NCBI GenBank assembly: GCA_029859485.1
Contig: JAOUDB010000228.1
Location: 1-5,136 of the forward strand
From: Desulfuromonadales bacterium
Lineage (GTDB): Bacteria > Desulfobacterota > Desulfuromonadia > Desulfuromonadales > BM103
Length of the DNA: 5,136 nt
Reading direction: 5' to 3'
This document shows positions 4,334-5,136 of the stretch, piece by piece. Every line of letters starts with the position of its first letter. Position 1 is the stretch's first letter. The notes under the pieces are model-generated. The model saw only the letters and a list, made by a program, of their open reading frames with translations. It did no database searches and was not told the DNA's origin. A program made the translations under genes and the position numbers.

Positions 4334-5136
4334 CTAGAATGTTTTACGGATCAGGGTGTACTGCTTCCAGTGGATATCATCCTTTTCCAGGTAGTCGATA
4401 TTGTAGTGCAGACCGCGGCTTTCTTTGCGACGCAAGGCACAGCGGATGATCAACTCGGCCACCGTGGCGATGTTGCGCAACTCGATAAGGTCTGGGGTTA
4501 TCAGGAAGTCCCAGTAATAATCTGTAATCTCTTCCTGAATCATCTGGACGCGACGCAGGGCCCTGATCAATCGCTTGTCGGAGCGTACGATGCCAACATA
4601 GTTCCACATGCAGAGTCGAATCTCATCCCAGTTGTGGGCAACCACCACCTCTTCATCGCTGTCTTTTGCACTCCCTGAGTCCCATAGGTCAATAGTGGGG
4701 CAGGGGGGGATGGGCTTGCTGGTAAGCTCCAGTGACTTCTCTGCCGCACGCTGGGCAAAGACAATCCCTTCCAGCAGACTGTTGCTGGCCAACCGATTGG
4801 CTCCATGCAGGCCGCTGCAGGAAACTTCGCCAATGGCAAAGAGATTGTCGATATCGGTTTCTCCCCAGGAGTCCACCTTGATACCGCCGCAGAGATAATG
4901 AGCGGCAGGAACCACCGGGATCGGCTCTTTTGTCATGTCTATCCCATAGGAGAGACAGGTTTCGTAGATATGCGGGAAACGATCCTTGATGAACTCCGGG
5001 TCCATGTGTGTAATATCGAGGAAGGCGCAGTCATCTCCGTGGACCTTCATCTCATGGTCGATGGCCCGGGCGACGATGTCTCGCGGAGCCAGGTCTTTCA
5101 GCGGGTGGTAGTTCTCCATAAAGGCGGTGCCGTCGC
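4334..5136 (-). CDS. nadB: L-aspartate oxidase (NadB), C-terminal part
   Basis: The frame runs in from the right edge and gives the last 266 residues of NadB, the FAD enzyme that oxidises L-aspartate to iminoaspartate, which NadA then turns into quinolinate for NAD synthesis. Visible signatures are [19 protein letters not shown] (residues 1-19, with R18 matching the substrate-binding Arg290 of E. coli), PAAHYLCGG (76-84, H79 matching His351) and [16 protein letters not shown] (108-123, R114 matching Arg386), all around the dicarboxylate site and FAD. The C-terminal helical domain shared with succinate dehydrogenase flavoproteins follows, ending near [15 protein letters not shown]. The [12 protein letters not shown] form marks it as aspartate oxidase and not a fumarate reductase flavoprotein. 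In an anaerobe the electrons would likely pass to fumarate rather than oxygen, which is family knowledge only. The start codon and N-terminal FAD motif lie outside the window. It heads the visible part of the operon. Confidence 0.95.
   Translation of the reverse strand, partial: DGTAFMENYHPLKDLAPRDIVARAIDHEMKVHGDDCAFLDITHMDPEFIKDRFPHIYETCLSYGIDMTKEPIPVVPAAHYLCGGIKVDSWGETDIDNLFAIGEVSCSGLHGANRLASNSLLEGIVFAQRAAEKSLELTSKPIPPCPTIDLWDSGSAKDSDEEVVVAHNWDEIRLCMWNYVGIVRSDKRLIRALRRVQMIQEEITDYYWDFLITPDLIELRNIATVAELIIRCALRRKESRGLHYNIDYLEKDDIHWKQYTLIRKTF

Noticed and set aside
4370..4898. Open frames on the plus strand opposite nadB
   Set aside because: The minus frame is plainly NadB with conserved active-site motifs; the plus frames are its shadow and show no family features.

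Overview
The window reads as an ordinary chromosomal stretch of a free-living, probably anaerobic or micro-aerobic bacterium of roughly balanced base composition. The iron-sulfur type of PurF, the joining of nadB to a small AroQ chorismate mutase, and the intergenic repeats built on ACGCAAAG and CTCTGCG words together suggest Desulfuromonadota (Geobacter/Desulfuromonas relatives). That placement is an impression from remembered gene content, not a database result.

Layout, left half (+ strand): the 3' end of purF (1-369); a short spacer with two families of tandem short repeats (377-457); pyrE (506-1063) closed by a strong intrinsic terminator (1089-1117); an unrecognised lipoprotein gene (1154-1642); and a 350-base spacer holding a large imperfect inverted repeat (about 1744-1854). 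Next comes an unrecognised small soluble protein gene (1996-2412) with its own candidate promoter and a very clear terminator, then a gene for a DUF2817/M14-like zinc carboxypeptidase-type protein (2516-3598).

Layout, right half (- strand): a convergent operon reads leftward: nadB (partial, enters from beyond the right edge), a stand-alone AroQ chorismate mutase, and 3 bases later a 69-residue stand-alone copy of the ferredoxin-like regulatory domain normally fused to the N terminus of DAHP synthase. The 200 bases between the converging genes hold three dyads, at least one of which probably ends transcription.

How the genes work together: purF and pyrE are two PRPP-using enzymes of purine and pyrimidine synthesis. 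The minus-strand operon couples NAD synthesis (aspartate oxidase) with the branch point of aromatic amino acid synthesis. The most unusual element is the chorismate mutase plus free DAHP-synthase regulatory domain pair with no catalytic DAHP synthase next to it. I see no CRISPR array, tRNA, rRNA, transposase or phage gene, and no clear sign of a new defence or mobile system.
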